This document shows, piece after piece, positions 17,223 through 25,645 of a DNA stretch of 64,000 bases. This stretch comes from Verrucomicrobiales bacterium. Its GTDB lineage: Bacteria > Verrucomicrobiota > Verrucomicrobiia > Limisphaerales > J093. The DNA lies in the NCBI GenBank assembly GCA_024233215.1, contig JACKPW010000004.1, positions 329,067 to 393,066 of the forward strand, written 5' to 3'. The translations under genes and the position numbers were made by a program. The notes beneath the pieces were generated by a model. The model was not told the origin of the DNA, did no database searches, and saw only the letters and a list, made by a program, of their open reading frames with translations. Position 1 is the first letter of the stretch, and every line of letters begins with the position of its first letter.

Positions 17223-19751
17223 TTACTGCGTCACGCCCACACCAGTGCCGGTGGTCCCGGTTGTCGTGGTGGTCCCGATCCCGCCACCGGTGGCGCCGCC
17301 ACTGTTGAACACGACGACACTTTGCAGGTCCGTGACCTGAATCTGCGCCTGCCGTCCGCTGACGGTGGTCACCTTCGGTGCCGCCATGATATCGACTCCG
17401 CCCCGCTGCTCCAGTGCCTTGATGACGACCCGGAACTGAGGATCCGTGAGAATTCCGGTCAGCGTTCCCACCGCCGGGATGGCGGTGCCACCGACCTCGG
17501 TGGAGCGCAGCCCGCCGGTCACCAACTGGTCCGTGGTGGGGCTCTGGGTCACGTAGGGGGTGCCGAAAGTCCCGGGGAACACGCCGCTCGGGTTTGCAGT
17601 CGAGGCCCCGCCGGCGTAGGACGGCGCGGTGCCGCCGCTGAAGCCGATGTTGCCGTTCCCGATCAGGGTGTTGCCGAGCATCCAGTCAAAGCCGAGAGCC
17701 TTGGCATCGTCCTGGCCAACCTCGAGGAACTTGACCTCGATGGTCACCTGATCCGGCGTCCGGTTCAGGGCCTGGATGGCTCGCTCAATGATGTCATGGT
17801 CCTGCAAGGTGGCGCGCACGAGAAGGTCTCCGGTGCGATCATTGAAGAACACCGCCTTGCCCTGGGCCGCTCCCTGCTGGCCGTTGCCCAAGCCGCCGCC
17901 GAGCCCGCCGCCCAGACCGCCGCCGAAGCCGCCGCCCAAACCGCCACCCAGGCCACCGAAGGTCTGGGACTGACCCAGGTCCACGCCGGCCGCGGTGAAA
18001 TACATGCGCACCAGATCGTTGGCGTAGGACATCATCTGCAGACTGGTCACCCCGCGGAGGCCACCCCCGCCCATCATACCGCCGCCCATGCCGCCCATGC
18101 CGCCCATCATACCGCCGCCCATACCGCCCATGCCGCCCATCATGCCGCCACCCATCATGCCGCCGCCCATCATGCCGCCGCCCATGCCGCCGCCATAGCC
18201 GCCGCCACCCATGCCGCCCATGCCGCCGCCGTAGCCGCCGCCCATACCGGTGACGTCGACCCTGGGGATCATGAAGCTGCTGCCGCCGGAGCTACCCCCA
18301 CCAAAACCGCCGGTGTTGCCGCCACCAAAGCCGCCGGTCGTGCCGCCGCCGAACCCGCCGGTGTTGCCGCCGCCGGTCGTGCCGCCGGTGAGCGAGGCGC
18401 CTTCGAACTGGTAGCCAATCACGCCTTCCAGGCCCTGCACGAAGGTGTTCGGGTTGACCTTGTAAAGCCGGGTGATGAGGTCGAGGGGTTCCGGGACCTT
18501 TCGGCTGAACACGATGGCGTATTCCTCGACGTTCCACTTGATCGGGTGATTCGCCGCCAGGACGATGGCGTCCAACACGTGCTGCAGCGTCACGTCCCGC
18601 AAGGGCGGCTGGATGGTCACGTAGACTTCATCCAGCTTGAAGCTCTCCTCCTCCTGGGCCGCCGTCGCCATGGGCAGACCGGTGATGGGATCGATGTTCG
18701 CACCGAAACCGCCCGCCGCGCCGCCACCATAGCGAGGATCGAAGCCGCCCCCCGCGCCGCCCAGCGTGTTGAGCCCCGTCTGGGTCAGACCCGCCTGCTG
18801 GTCGATGTCCGGGGCCAGCATGAAATTGATGCCCTTCGTCTCGGGATCGCGCGGCTGCACCTCGTCGTAAAGGTACTTGATCACCTCAGGAAGGAGGATG
18901 CCGGGGAACTCCACCTTGTCGAAGGTGATCCGGCCCAGCTTGTCGAAAATGACGCGCCGACCGGGACCGGTATAAACGGTATTGGTCCGGTGGAACGGGT
19001 TTTGGATTCCAAGTTTCTCGCTGCCGGTCGGGGGGTTCCAGGCATTCTCGACCTCCACGATCTTGCCCTTGGCCATCAACTCCCGCTTCCGGGCCTCGAT
19101 GTTGTAGCGGACCTCATCCACGAGCCGGATGTAGTAATTTGCCGCCTCGTTGTGGGGGTCGCGCTGGAAGGCCTCGCGAAGCTTGGCTTCCGCCTCGGCG
19201 TACTTGCCCATTTCATACAAGAGACGCCCGTCTTGGACGAGCGTGTTGATTTCCACCTTTTCCTTGCCCGCGTCGGGCAGCAAAGCCAGCACCTCGGCGC
19301 TGGGCCGGCGGCCCTGAAGATTGTCAACCGCGTGATCGATCTTCGCCTTCAACTCCTGGGCGTCCACGTTCCGCGGGTCGATCCGGAGCACCCGGTTCAC
19401 CTCGACGGTGGCGTCGGTATAATCCGCATGAACATAGGAGCGGCGGGCCAGTTCGAGGTAGACCTCTCCGAAACCCGTCACGGTCTGCGCCCGTTCGACC
19501 TCGATGGTGGCATCGCCAATTTCCTGCACCAGCATCCACGCCCGTTCGTAAAGCCGGGCGGTACCGGTCAGATCGCCTTTGGCCCGAAGCGCGGCGGCCT
19601 CCTGCAGCGTGGTCCGCAGCAGGATGGCCTTCTCCTGGCGCCGCACCGCCTCCTCTTCAGCCGCCCGGTCAATGGCCGACTGGCTCTGGATCGAGGGAAC
19701 CGCCGCCCACAGGAGGCTCAGCGCGGAGAGGAGGCATACCTTGCGAATCAT
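17223..19751 (-). CDS. Secretin N-terminal subunit with TPR repeats and Gly/Met-rich inserts (PilQ/Amuc_1098-like)
   Basis: About 842 residues. The ATG at 19751 gives MIRKVCLLSALSLLWAAVPSIQSQ, a signal peptide; an ATG three codons upstream is possible. Residues ~35-270 are helical TPR-like repeats (DATVEVNRVLRIDPRNVDAQ, AEAKLREAFQRDPHNEAANY). Secretin N-type domains follow (VTIQPPLRDVTLQHVLDAIV; GDLLVRATLQDHDIIERAIQ; VTIEVKFLEVGQDDAKALGF), ending with the first barrel strands VDIMAAPKVTTVSGRQAQIQ. Three low-complexity inserts interrupt the domains: Gly/Thr/Asn-Phe near 455-490, Gly/Met/Tyr near 500-563 and Gly/Leu near 597-622. The protein stops just after the barrel begins; the rest is encoded by the downstream gene. 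It resembles the Akkermansia Amuc_1098 pilus secretin in neighbourhood and layout. Confidence 0.9.
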   Translation of the reverse strand: MIRKVCLLSALSLLWAAVPSIQSQSAIDRAAEEEAVRRQEKAILLRTTLQEAAALRAKGDLTGTARLYERAWMLVQEIGDATIEVERAQTVTGFGEVYLELARRSYVHADYTDATVEVNRVLRIDPRNVDAQELKAKIDHAVDNLQGRRPSAEVLALLPDAGKEKVEINTLVQDGRLLYEMGKYAEAEAKLREAFQRDPHNEAANYYIRLVDEVRYNIEARKRELMAKGKIVEVENAWNPPTGSEKLGIQNPFHRTNTVYTGPGRRVIFDKLGRITFDKVEFPGILLPEVIKYLYDEVQPRDPETKGINFMLAPDIDQQAGLTQTGLNTLGGAGGGFDPRYGGGAAGGFGANIDPITGLPMATAAQEEESFKLDEVYVTIQPPLRDVTLQHVLDAIVLAANHPIKWNVEEYAIVFSRKVPEPLDLITRLYKVNPNTFVQGLEGVIGYQFEGASLTGGTTGGGNTGGFGGGTTGGFGGGNTGGFGGGSSGGSSFMIPRVDVTGMGGGYGGGMGGMGGGGYGGGMGGGMMGGGMMGGGMMGGMGGMGGGMMGGMGGMGGGMMGGGGLRGVTSLQMMSYANDLVRMYFTAAGVDLGQSQTFGGLGGGLGGGFGGGLGGGLGGGLGNGQQGAAQGKAVFFNDRTGDLLVRATLQDHDIIERAIQALNRTPDQVTIEVKFLEVGQDDAKALGFDWMLGNTLIGNGNIGFSGGTAPSYAGGASTANPSGVFPGTFGTPYVTQSPTTDQLVTGGLRSTEVGGTAIPAVGTLTGILTDPQFRVVIKALEQRGGVDIMAAPKVTTVSGRQAQIQVTDLQSVVVFNSGGATGGGIGTTTTTGTTGTGVGVTQ

Positions 19752-19809
19752 GGGTATCATTCTGATTGGGACGGGCAGCATAAAACCGGTTTGCTTATGT
19801 CTTGCGGCA

Positions 19810-20589
19810 TCAGGGTCGGATCGTGGTCCGCTTGAGCGTATGGACGTTTTCGAGTGTAACGGCGTCGGATTCGATGGCAACGATTTTGTATGTCTCGCCG
19901 CCGATGGCCAGTTGGTCGTCCTGGCGCTCGCGATTGTAGGTCTTATTGGTCGCGGCATGACGGAGGTCGGCGGAATAGCCGGAAACGACCTCATAGGGTC
20001 GGTCGAGCGTGATGACCACCTGTTGGTTGGAATCCAGCAATTCGATCACCAGCCCGGTGGGCTGTCCGGCCGGCCCCTGGGCTTCCACCAACCGGAACAG
20101 GTCGGTCTTGTCGCCCGGGGTCATGTAGCGCACGACCCCCCGCTGCTCACTCGCCTTGGTGGAAGTTTCCTGAACCTCCTTGACCTGGTAGCGGATGGTC
20201 TGCCCGCTGTCGCGGACGTCGTCGAAGCTAACCCGCGTGTAAAGCGGAGTGATCTTGGCCACCTGCAACTGCTTGATGCCGAGGTCCTCCTCCGGAATGG
20301 GCATGCCGTCCGGCCCCTTGACCCAACGGACGGGGTTGAAGACATTGTGACCGTTCCGGCTGAACGGCGCGCCAGGATAGGCGTGCAGCCGGTCCAGCAC
20401 CGCCTGGTTGGTGCTCAGGTTCAAGGGCGGCAGGGGATCCACGCGCCCGCCCAACACCCGCCCGGTGAATTCCGCCAGGGAACTCCGGACGTTGGACACC
20501 TCGATGGGCAGGTAGGCTGCGACCACCGCCAATGCCAGGAGCACAACACTGAGGACGATCTTCTCGTAGTGGTTCTTTAGTAAATCCAT
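19810..20589 (-). CDS. Pilus-operon inner-membrane protein (Amuc_1099-like)
   Basis: 259 residues. One N-terminal membrane segment (IVLSVVLLALAVVAAYLPI, about 11-29) after a short cytoplasmic stretch MDLLKNHYEK anchors a periplasmic body. The body is mixed alpha/beta with no catalytic motif; the last ~50 residues (GETYKIVAIESDAVTLENVHTLKRTT) look like a small beta domain of the kind found in PilP/GspC-type proteins that contact the secretin. Identification as the Amuc_1099-type member rests on position between the secretin and the Amuc_1100-like gene; sequence similarity was not computed. Gaps of 20 bases upstream and 58 downstream indicate one operon. Confidence 0.75.
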   Translation of the reverse strand: MDLLKNHYEKIVLSVVLLALAVVAAYLPIEVSNVRSSLAEFTGRVLGGRVDPLPPLNLSTNQAVLDRLHAYPGAPFSRNGHNVFNPVRWVKGPDGMPIPEEDLGIKQLQVAKITPLYTRVSFDDVRDSGQTIRYQVKEVQETSTKASEQRGVVRYMTPGDKTDLFRLVEAQGPAGQPTGLVIELLDSNQQVVITLDRPYEVVSGYSADLRHAATNKTYNRERQDDQLAIGGETYKIVAIESDAVTLENVHTLKRTTIRP

Positions 20590-20609
20590 GGCCTGGAAGC
20601 GGGAGCGGG

Positions 20610-21791
20610 TCAGTAGCGGGATCCCATGGGACCCGGAGCCATCGGATTGGCAACGGGCGTCGCGGTGTCAGCCGTCTCGGGCTCCGCCAACGGAACCACG
20701 ACGTAGAGCCAGGCCCGGACGCGGAACGGGTGTTCCTCAAGCAGGATGGTCTTACCTCCGCGCATGACCGGTCCCCGACCGCCGAAGCTCATGCCGGGCA
20801 TGCCGGCGCCGGCGCCCATGCCGTAACGCGCGGCCATGCCGGGATCCATCCCGCCTTCGCCACGTCCCATGCCGTAGCGCGCGGCCATGCCGGGATCCAT
20901 CCCCCCGCCCCCGCCCCCGAACGCGGCCGCGGCGCCGCCCCCCATGCCGTACATCTGGTAAGGGGACATGGGGGTGGTAAGCAGGGAGGAACTGGCCGTG
21001 TCGACGGCGATATTCTTGGGCACAATGCAGTGCGGGCCGCGCGCCAGCGCGTCCAGGAATCTCCCGAGTTCCGGAGTAAACGCCTGGAAGGTCACCTCGT
21101 ACGGATAGAGCACGGCCACATCCGTGGTCTCCGGCTCCCGCTTCCAGTGGTCTTGCGAGAGCTCCTCCGTCGCCGTCGTCGTGGTGGCGGCGGGTGCGGG
21201 AGCGGGGGATCGACCGAACCCGGTCGTGGTCGCAGCTGCCTCCTCCTTCTTGGGCAGGGCCGGCCGCTTGATGCTGTCGATGGTGAGCACGCGGGCATCG
21301 ATCAAGGCCTGGCCAATGGCCTGGACGTGGGCCAACTGCTCGATATGGACCGCCAGTTCCTCCGGTTCAAAGGAGAACTTGTTCTTGATGCCGGCAAAGC
21401 CGAACGCGAAGTTGGACCCGAGTTTGATGCCGGAACGCAGGGCTCCGCGCTCGAGCTCCTCGAGGGTCTCCAGCAAACGGGACTTGAAGTCGCCGCTGCT
21501 CAGGTTGGTGGAGAGGTCGAACGGCGCGAAGGTCTGCTTGAATTCCGCCAACTGGGCCTTGAGTTCCTCGGTCTGATCCTTGGCGTTCTTGACGTTGTCC
21601 ACCTTGGCGTTCCCGGGGTGGGGTCGCTGGTTGCTCAGCTGTTCGAGTTTCGTGCGCTGAGCATTCAGCTCGGCCTGGACGGCGCCGGCACGATTCATCT
21701 TGGTGTAGAGAAAGTAGCCGGAGCCACCGAGCAGCAACAACGCCACCAACCCGGCCACCACCAACGTCAGATTCTTTTTGAGCCAGGGCAT
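20610..21791 (-). CDS. Pilus-operon protein with PilO-like topology (Amuc_1100-like)
   Basis: 393 residues. One N-terminal membrane segment (LTLVVAGLVALLLLGGSGYFLY, about 8-29) is followed by a coiled coil (about 35-90, AELNAQRTKLEQLSNQ) and two alpha/beta subdomains (LAVHIEQLAHVQAIGQALID; VLYPYEVTFQAFTPELGRFL), the layout of PilO/GspM and of Akkermansia Amuc_1100. Unusual features are a Pro/Ala/Thr linker near 195-215 and a Gly/Met/Tyr/Ala-rich insert near 285-335 containing a 17-residue direct repeat with core GGMDPGMAARYGMG, similar in flavour to the Met/Gly insert of the neighbouring secretin. It starts 4 bases after the pilM-N stop. Confidence 0.8.
   Translation of the reverse strand: MPWLKKNLTLVVAGLVALLLLGGSGYFLYTKMNRAGAVQAELNAQRTKLEQLSNQRPHPGNAKVDNVKNAKDQTEELKAQLAEFKQTFAPFDLSTNLSSGDFKSRLLETLEELERGALRSGIKLGSNFAFGFAGIKNKFSFEPEELAVHIEQLAHVQAIGQALIDARVLTIDSIKRPALPKKEEAAATTTGFGRSPAPAPAATTTTATEELSQDHWKREPETTDVAVLYPYEVTFQAFTPELGRFLDALARGPHCIVPKNIAVDTASSSLLTTPMSPYQMYGMGGGAAAAFGGGGGGMDPGMAARYGMGRGEGGMDPGMAARYGMGAGAGMPGMSFGGRGPVMRGGKTILLEEHPFRVRAWLYVVVPLAEPETADTATPVANPMAPGPMGSRY
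20818..20901 (-). repeat. 51-bp coding direct repeat in the Amuc_1100-like gene
   Basis: Two near-identical stretches start at 20818 and 20869 (ATGCCGTAACGCGCGGCCAT versus ATGCCGTAGCGCGCGGCCAT, continuing alike for 33 bases). They encode two copies of GGMDPGMAARYGMG separated by 17 residues, so copy number could vary by slippage without changing frame. Confidence 0.85.
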
Positions 21792-21795
21792 GGAG

Positions 21796-23727
21796 CTAGA
21801 GTTTGATCGGGCTGGCGAGTTTGAGTTTCACTTGGAAGGTGAAGGTCCCGGTGGACGGATCCATGTTCTTCCCGCCATCAAGGTGGGTCACATTCGTACC
21901 GGTCAGGTTGGTGCTGGTCCCAAGGAACAGCGAGCTTCGCATAAGCTCCTCAACCAGCCGGAAAGAGAGCTTGTCATCAGCCCCGGGGTTCCAACTGACG
22001 CCGCGGCAGGTCAGATCGATGGTATCGATCTGGTTGGTGTCCTTGGTCGAGCCGCTGCTGGCCGGGGCGGTCGGGTCATAGTTGGCCCAGTCGGTGTCCG
22101 GGCCGGGCTCGGCGGTCCCTCCTCCTCCGCTCGATCCCTCGGGCGGCAACAGACCGTAGCGACGCATCATCAGCTCGTCCATCTGCGGGGCGGGTTCGTT
22201 ACCGCCGGTGGGGCCTCCGCTCAGCGGGCCCCCGCGGTAGCCGGCGATCACCGGATCCAAACCCTCGTTGGCCATCCGCTCCACCCAGACGGCCGGACGG
22301 ATGCCCGGAACTTCGGCCGCCACACCCACCTCGGTCCGTTCAATCGCCGAACGGATTTCCGAGATGATGTCGATCCACAGGAACCGTTCCCGGGTCCACC
22401 CCGCGAACTCGTCGAGGTCTCCCTGGGTCGAGCGCAGTTTGGACATCGCCGACTTGAACTGGCGATCCTTGGTCTCCATCCCGCTGACCTGGGGACTTCG
22501 ATCATTGATGGCGTCCTGGCGCAGGCCCGCCACCTTGTCGTAGAACCAGCCCATGGCGAAGATTGCGAGCACAAGGCTCACGAGGGCGCCGATGAAATAG
22601 GGTTTCTTCTGGTTGAGCTGCTGCCGCTTCAGGATGCTGCGCGGCATGAGGTTCAGTTCAACCGGGCAGCGCGTCGGGTTGCGCAACCCCAGGCCGACGA
22701 CTTCGCCGAAGGCGTGAGCGTATTTGGCGAGGTCTTCGAGATCCACCGAAGGATCAATCTCGACGTTGCGGAACGGGTTGAAGTACTCGACGGAGAGGTT
22801 GAGTTTCTCGGCGAAGAACTGGGCGGTGTAGGCCATGATCGAGGCCCCGCCGCTGAGGTAGAGGCGCTCGGGCGCCTTGCCGCCCTGCTGGCTGCGGTAG
22901 AACTGGATGGTCTGGTTGACCTGGATGTGCAACCGGGTCATCACCTGCCGCGCAATCTTGGAGATCGCGGCCTGGTGGGGGTTGTCCGGTTCCTCGTAGG
23001 CGCCGCCCAGGCTCACGAAGCCCTCGGCGATCTTGATCTTCTCCGCCTCGACGAAGGGCATCTTGGCCTCGGCGGCAAACTCCTGGGTGATGGAATTGGC
23101 GCCGATGTTGATGCTGCGGCAGTAGAACTTGTCCTTCTCGAAGAACAGGACGTTGCTGGTCTTCGCGCCGATGTCGAGCAGCATGCTGCATCCCTCGACG
23201 TCCCCGTAGTTGTAACGGAAGGCGTTGCAGAGGGCGGCCGGCGAGACATCCACGAGGTTGAGCCGCATGCCGGCGGGTTCCGCACCGGCGAAGAGCTTTT
23301 CGACGATGGCGGACTTGATCGCGACGAGCAGGACCTCGAGTTCCCCGGAGGGCAACGAACCAAGGATCTGGTAGTCCCAGACCACTTCCTCGAGCGGGAA
23401 GGGCACATTCTGCTGCGCCTCGTATTGGATGATCTGGGTGGCCTTGGAGGCATCCACCGGCGGGAGCTTCACGAACTTGTTGAAGACGTGAAAGCCCGGG
23501 GCACAGACGTTGGCCTGCCGCCCGACGAAGGTCTTGGACGCCATCAACTCCTGCAGGCCCCGCTGGACGACCCCGTCGCGGGCCGCTTCCTGGGACCCCG
23601 CCAGGCCCAAGGGCTTCACGGCATATCGGAGCAATCGAAGGGCGCCCGCCTCGGTGACGTCAAACTCCGCGAGCTTTAACGTGCCGGCACCGAAATCAAC
23701 GCTGAGAAATGATTTTGCGTTCAGCAT
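21796..23727 (-). CDS. pilM: PilM-PilN fusion protein of the pilus/secretion platform
   Basis: About 643 residues, first gene of the operon. The ATG at 23727 gives MLNAKSFLSVDFGAGTLKLA, the actin-like ATPase start of PilM. Residues ~1-350 follow PilM: VDFGAGTLK phosphate loop, LLDIGAKTSNVLFF, and LYLSGGASIM. A PilN-like part follows: VELNLMPRSILKRQQ, a membrane segment near 375-398 (FIGALVSLVLAIFAMGWFY), a coiled coil and a periplasmic alpha/beta domain to the end. Fusing PilM and PilN keeps the cytoplasmic ATPase-like ring and its membrane partner in one chain. Residues 516-529 read MDELMMRRYGLLPP, also found at the C-terminus of the membrane protein at 32.8 kb. The gene is preceded by a 7-bp hairpin. 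Confidence 0.9.
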   Translation of the reverse strand: MLNAKSFLSVDFGAGTLKLAEFDVTEAGALRLLRYAVKPLGLAGSQEAARDGVVQRGLQELMASKTFVGRQANVCAPGFHVFNKFVKLPPVDASKATQIIQYEAQQNVPFPLEEVVWDYQILGSLPSGELEVLLVAIKSAIVEKLFAGAEPAGMRLNLVDVSPAALCNAFRYNYGDVEGCSMLLDIGAKTSNVLFFEKDKFYCRSINIGANSITQEFAAEAKMPFVEAEKIKIAEGFVSLGGAYEEPDNPHQAAISKIARQVMTRLHIQVNQTIQFYRSQQGGKAPERLYLSGGASIMAYTAQFFAEKLNLSVEYFNPFRNVEIDPSVDLEDLAKYAHAFGEVVGLGLRNPTRCPVELNLMPRSILKRQQLNQKKPYFIGALVSLVLAIFAMGWFYDKVAGLRQDAINDRSPQVSGMETKDRQFKSAMSKLRSTQGDLDEFAGWTRERFLWIDIISEIRSAIERTEVGVAAEVPGIRPAVWVERMANEGLDPVIAGYRGGPLSGGPTGGNEPAPQMDELMMRRYGLLPPEGSSGGGGTAEPGPDTDWANYDPTAPASSGSTKDTNQIDTIDLTCRGVSWNPGADDKLSFRLVEELMRSSLFLGTSTNLTGTNVTHLDGGKNMDPSTGTFTFQVKLKLASPIKL

Positions 23728-24037
23728 GGCCTGGACTCGACCGGGGCAAAAGAACACTGCCGCCTCGCGGCGGCAATGAACCCGAACCTCGTCGAGAAAG
23801 TTCGAGGGTGGTTACTGGAAATGGCCGGACCGGTCAAACAGAAAAGTATCGCACTCAGGCTTTTCACGCCCCCAAACGCCCCTGAAAGCGACCGCCCAGA
23901 GGGGCTGCCGCCGGAACCGCCGAAGCCGCGAATCTGGTTGCACCGAGCCATGTTTCCATTGTTAGCAGGTTTCGTGCTGAAGCCCGCAAGAATTTTGAAT
24001 TGTTCCGCCACGATGGCGACGTTCGGCCCGCCCCGCC
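23728..24037. promoter_or_regulatory. Intergenic leader of the pilus operon with a perfect hairpin
   Basis: 310 bases without a convincing gene between the sugar-transferase stop and pilM. It contains a perfect 7-bp inverted repeat at 23758-23775 (TGCCGCC, loop TCGC, GGCGGCA) placed 31 bases before the pilM start, plus a more AT-rich stretch near 23950-24010 where an operon promoter would be expected. No strong -35/-10 pair with good spacing was found. The hairpin could act in the 5' UTR; no riboswitch class is recognised. Confidence 0.4.
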
Positions 24038-24307
24038 CTATCGCGCCCCGGCCCCCGTGAGCACCACCGGCACCGTCAGCACCAGGATCTTGAGGTCCAG
24101 CAACAGCGACCAGTTGTCGATGTACTCCAGGTCGAGTCGCACCCATTCCTTGAAATCGGTCACCTCGTTCCGCCCGCTGATCTGCCACAGACAGGTCAGA
24201 CCGGGCTTCACACTCAAACGACGACGATGGGCGAGGTCGTCAAACCGGGCGACCTCACTCACCGGCAACGGCCGCGGCCCCACCAGGCTCATCTCCCCCT
24301 TGAGCAC
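24038..24307 (-). CDS. Undecaprenyl-phosphate sugar transferase, C-terminal part (frameshifted)
   Basis: The last ~89 residues of the bacterial sugar transferase domain, beginning MLKGEMSLVGPRPLP and containing RRRLSVKPGLTCLWQISGRN and the C-terminal hydrophobic VLTVPVVLTG. These motifs belong directly after FSIDELP, where the upstream open frame goes astray. Adding one C to the CTCCCC run near 24321 restores SIDELPQLFNVLKGEMSLVG. This is therefore the 3' end of the next entry's gene, not a separate gene. Confidence 0.88.
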   Translation of the reverse strand: MLKGEMSLVGPRPLPVSEVARFDDLAHRRRLSVKPGLTCLWQISGRNEVTDFKEWVRLDLEYIDNWSLLLDLKILVLTVPVVLTGAGAR

Positions 24308-25434
24308 GTTGAAGAGCTGGGGAGTTCATCGATGCTGAACTTGCGCAGCAGCCGGCCGACCCGTGTGATACGGGGATCGTTGGCGATCTTGAACACGGGA
24401 CCGGTCATTTCGTTGAGCGCCTCGAATTCGCTCTTGCGTTGCTCGGCATCGGTGGTCATCGACCGGAATTTCAGCATGGTGAACGGCCGCCCGTTGAGCC
24501 CGCTGCGCTCCTGCCGGAACAGCACGGGACCCCGCGACCCCAGCTTGATCGCCAGGGCCGCCAGCAGCGTCACCGGCGCCGTCCCCACCAGCAGAATCAG
24601 GGAACCGAACACGTCGATCAACCGCTTCCCCACGGCCGACCAGGAGGTGTCGGGGCCGCTCCGGAACACCAGCATCGGCGACCCGTAGAAATCATCCACG
24701 AAGGTTTGAGAGACCTGGGTCTTGAAGAAGTCCGCCAGCAGCCAGACCTCCACCCCCTCCCGCTCGCAGACTTCGATGGTCTGCTCCATCTGGCCGAAGT
24801 AAGTGTGACGGGCATTGATCACCACCGCGTTGGCGGAATGCTCGTGCATCAGTTCCACCAACCGGGCCAGCGGTTCCTCGTTGATATTGAGTCGCGCCAC
24901 CACCTGGAGATTGTCGCGTTGCCCGCGGAGCAGGCTGCCCTGAATCCGGCTGGTATCATCCTCGGTGCCCACCAGGATCAGCCGCCGCAGCATTTGCGAC
25001 CGCCCAAGACTCGTGCGGAGCCACCATTGCTGCAGCTCCTCCTTGAGCGCCAGGAGCACGAAACTGATGGCCCCAAAGAACAGCACGACCGAGCGCCCCA
25101 CGTCGCTGCTCGCCCGAAACAGCCACATGCCGATGATGACGGTCACGGTCAGCCCCCCGCACGCCCGCAGCAACTCCATCAGGGTCTGCCGCCGCGACAC
25201 CAGCAGGGGCCGGTCGTAGAAACCCCGAACGTGGAGGAACAGGGGGCCGGCAGGGATGATGATAAGCAGGAGCCACCAGTAATCCTCGAACGGCCCAATG
25301 ACCCGGTTGCCGCCGAAAATCTCGAACTGCCACACCGTCCGGAGCAGGTGGGCCAGGTACAGGCCCAACCCGAAAAGGGCCGCATCGAGGACCTTTTGCA
25401 CCTGGCTGCGTATCTGTCGTTGGCGTCCGAGCAT
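24289..25434 (-). CDS. Polyprenyl-phosphate sugar transferase (WbaP/EpsE type), main part before a frameshift
   Basis: Starts the lipid-linked assembly of an exopolysaccharide by transferring a sugar phosphate to undecaprenyl phosphate. Four N-terminal membrane segments fall within residues ~15-135 (VLDAALFGLGLYLAHLL; DYWWLLLIIIPAGPLFL; GLTVTVIIGMWLF; SVVLFFGAISFVLLAL). A CoA-binding-type regulatory domain follows (RLILVGTEDD; NAVVINARHTYFGQ), then the catalytic domain with its membrane anchor (GKRLIDVFGSLILLV) and GPVLFRQERSGLNGRPF, MLKFRSM. After FSIDELP the frame ends in an artefactual SSSTCSRGR. With the 3' part the enzyme is about 465 residues, normal for the family. It lies next to EpsI and exosortase genes, a usual setting for exosortase-linked polysaccharide clusters. 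Confidence 0.9.
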   Translation of the reverse strand: MLGRQRQIRSQVQKVLDAALFGLGLYLAHLLRTVWQFEIFGGNRVIGPFEDYWWLLLIIIPAGPLFLHVRGFYDRPLLVSRRQTLMELLRACGGLTVTVIIGMWLFRASSDVGRSVVLFFGAISFVLLALKEELQQWWLRTSLGRSQMLRRLILVGTEDDTSRIQGSLLRGQRDNLQVVARLNINEEPLARLVELMHEHSANAVVINARHTYFGQMEQTIEVCEREGVEVWLLADFFKTQVSQTFVDDFYGSPMLVFRSGPDTSWSAVGKRLIDVFGSLILLVGTAPVTLLAALAIKLGSRGPVLFRQERSGLNGRPFTMLKFRSMTTDAEQRKSEFEALNEMTGPVFKIANDPRITRVGRLLRKFSIDELPSSSTCSRGR

Positions 25435-25645
25435 CTGGCGTGCCTGCCCGAAAGGGCATCGGGGAACGATCTAAAGTGCTAATGGACCCGGGTTCAATCG
25501 AATTGTTCACCCGGTGGGCACCAAAGACGGCCCATCCGGTTCTCGGCAGCCGGTTCCCGCAGGCCTGAGTTGGGAGGCATTATCAGGACGACGGGCATCA
25601 CGCGCTCAAACCGGGCCTTGCGCAACGCGGCGGGCTGGCGGGCCA

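Noticed and set aside
17202..19835. 877-codon plus-strand open frame rich in His/Ala opposite the secretin
   Set aside because: It is the antisense of Gly/Met and Gly/Leu codons in the secretin inserts; no domains or plausible start.
23776..24060. Plus-strand small gene in the pilM leader
   Set aside because: It overlaps the leader hairpin region and the 3' end of the sugar transferase, and has no recognisable fold or ribosome site.
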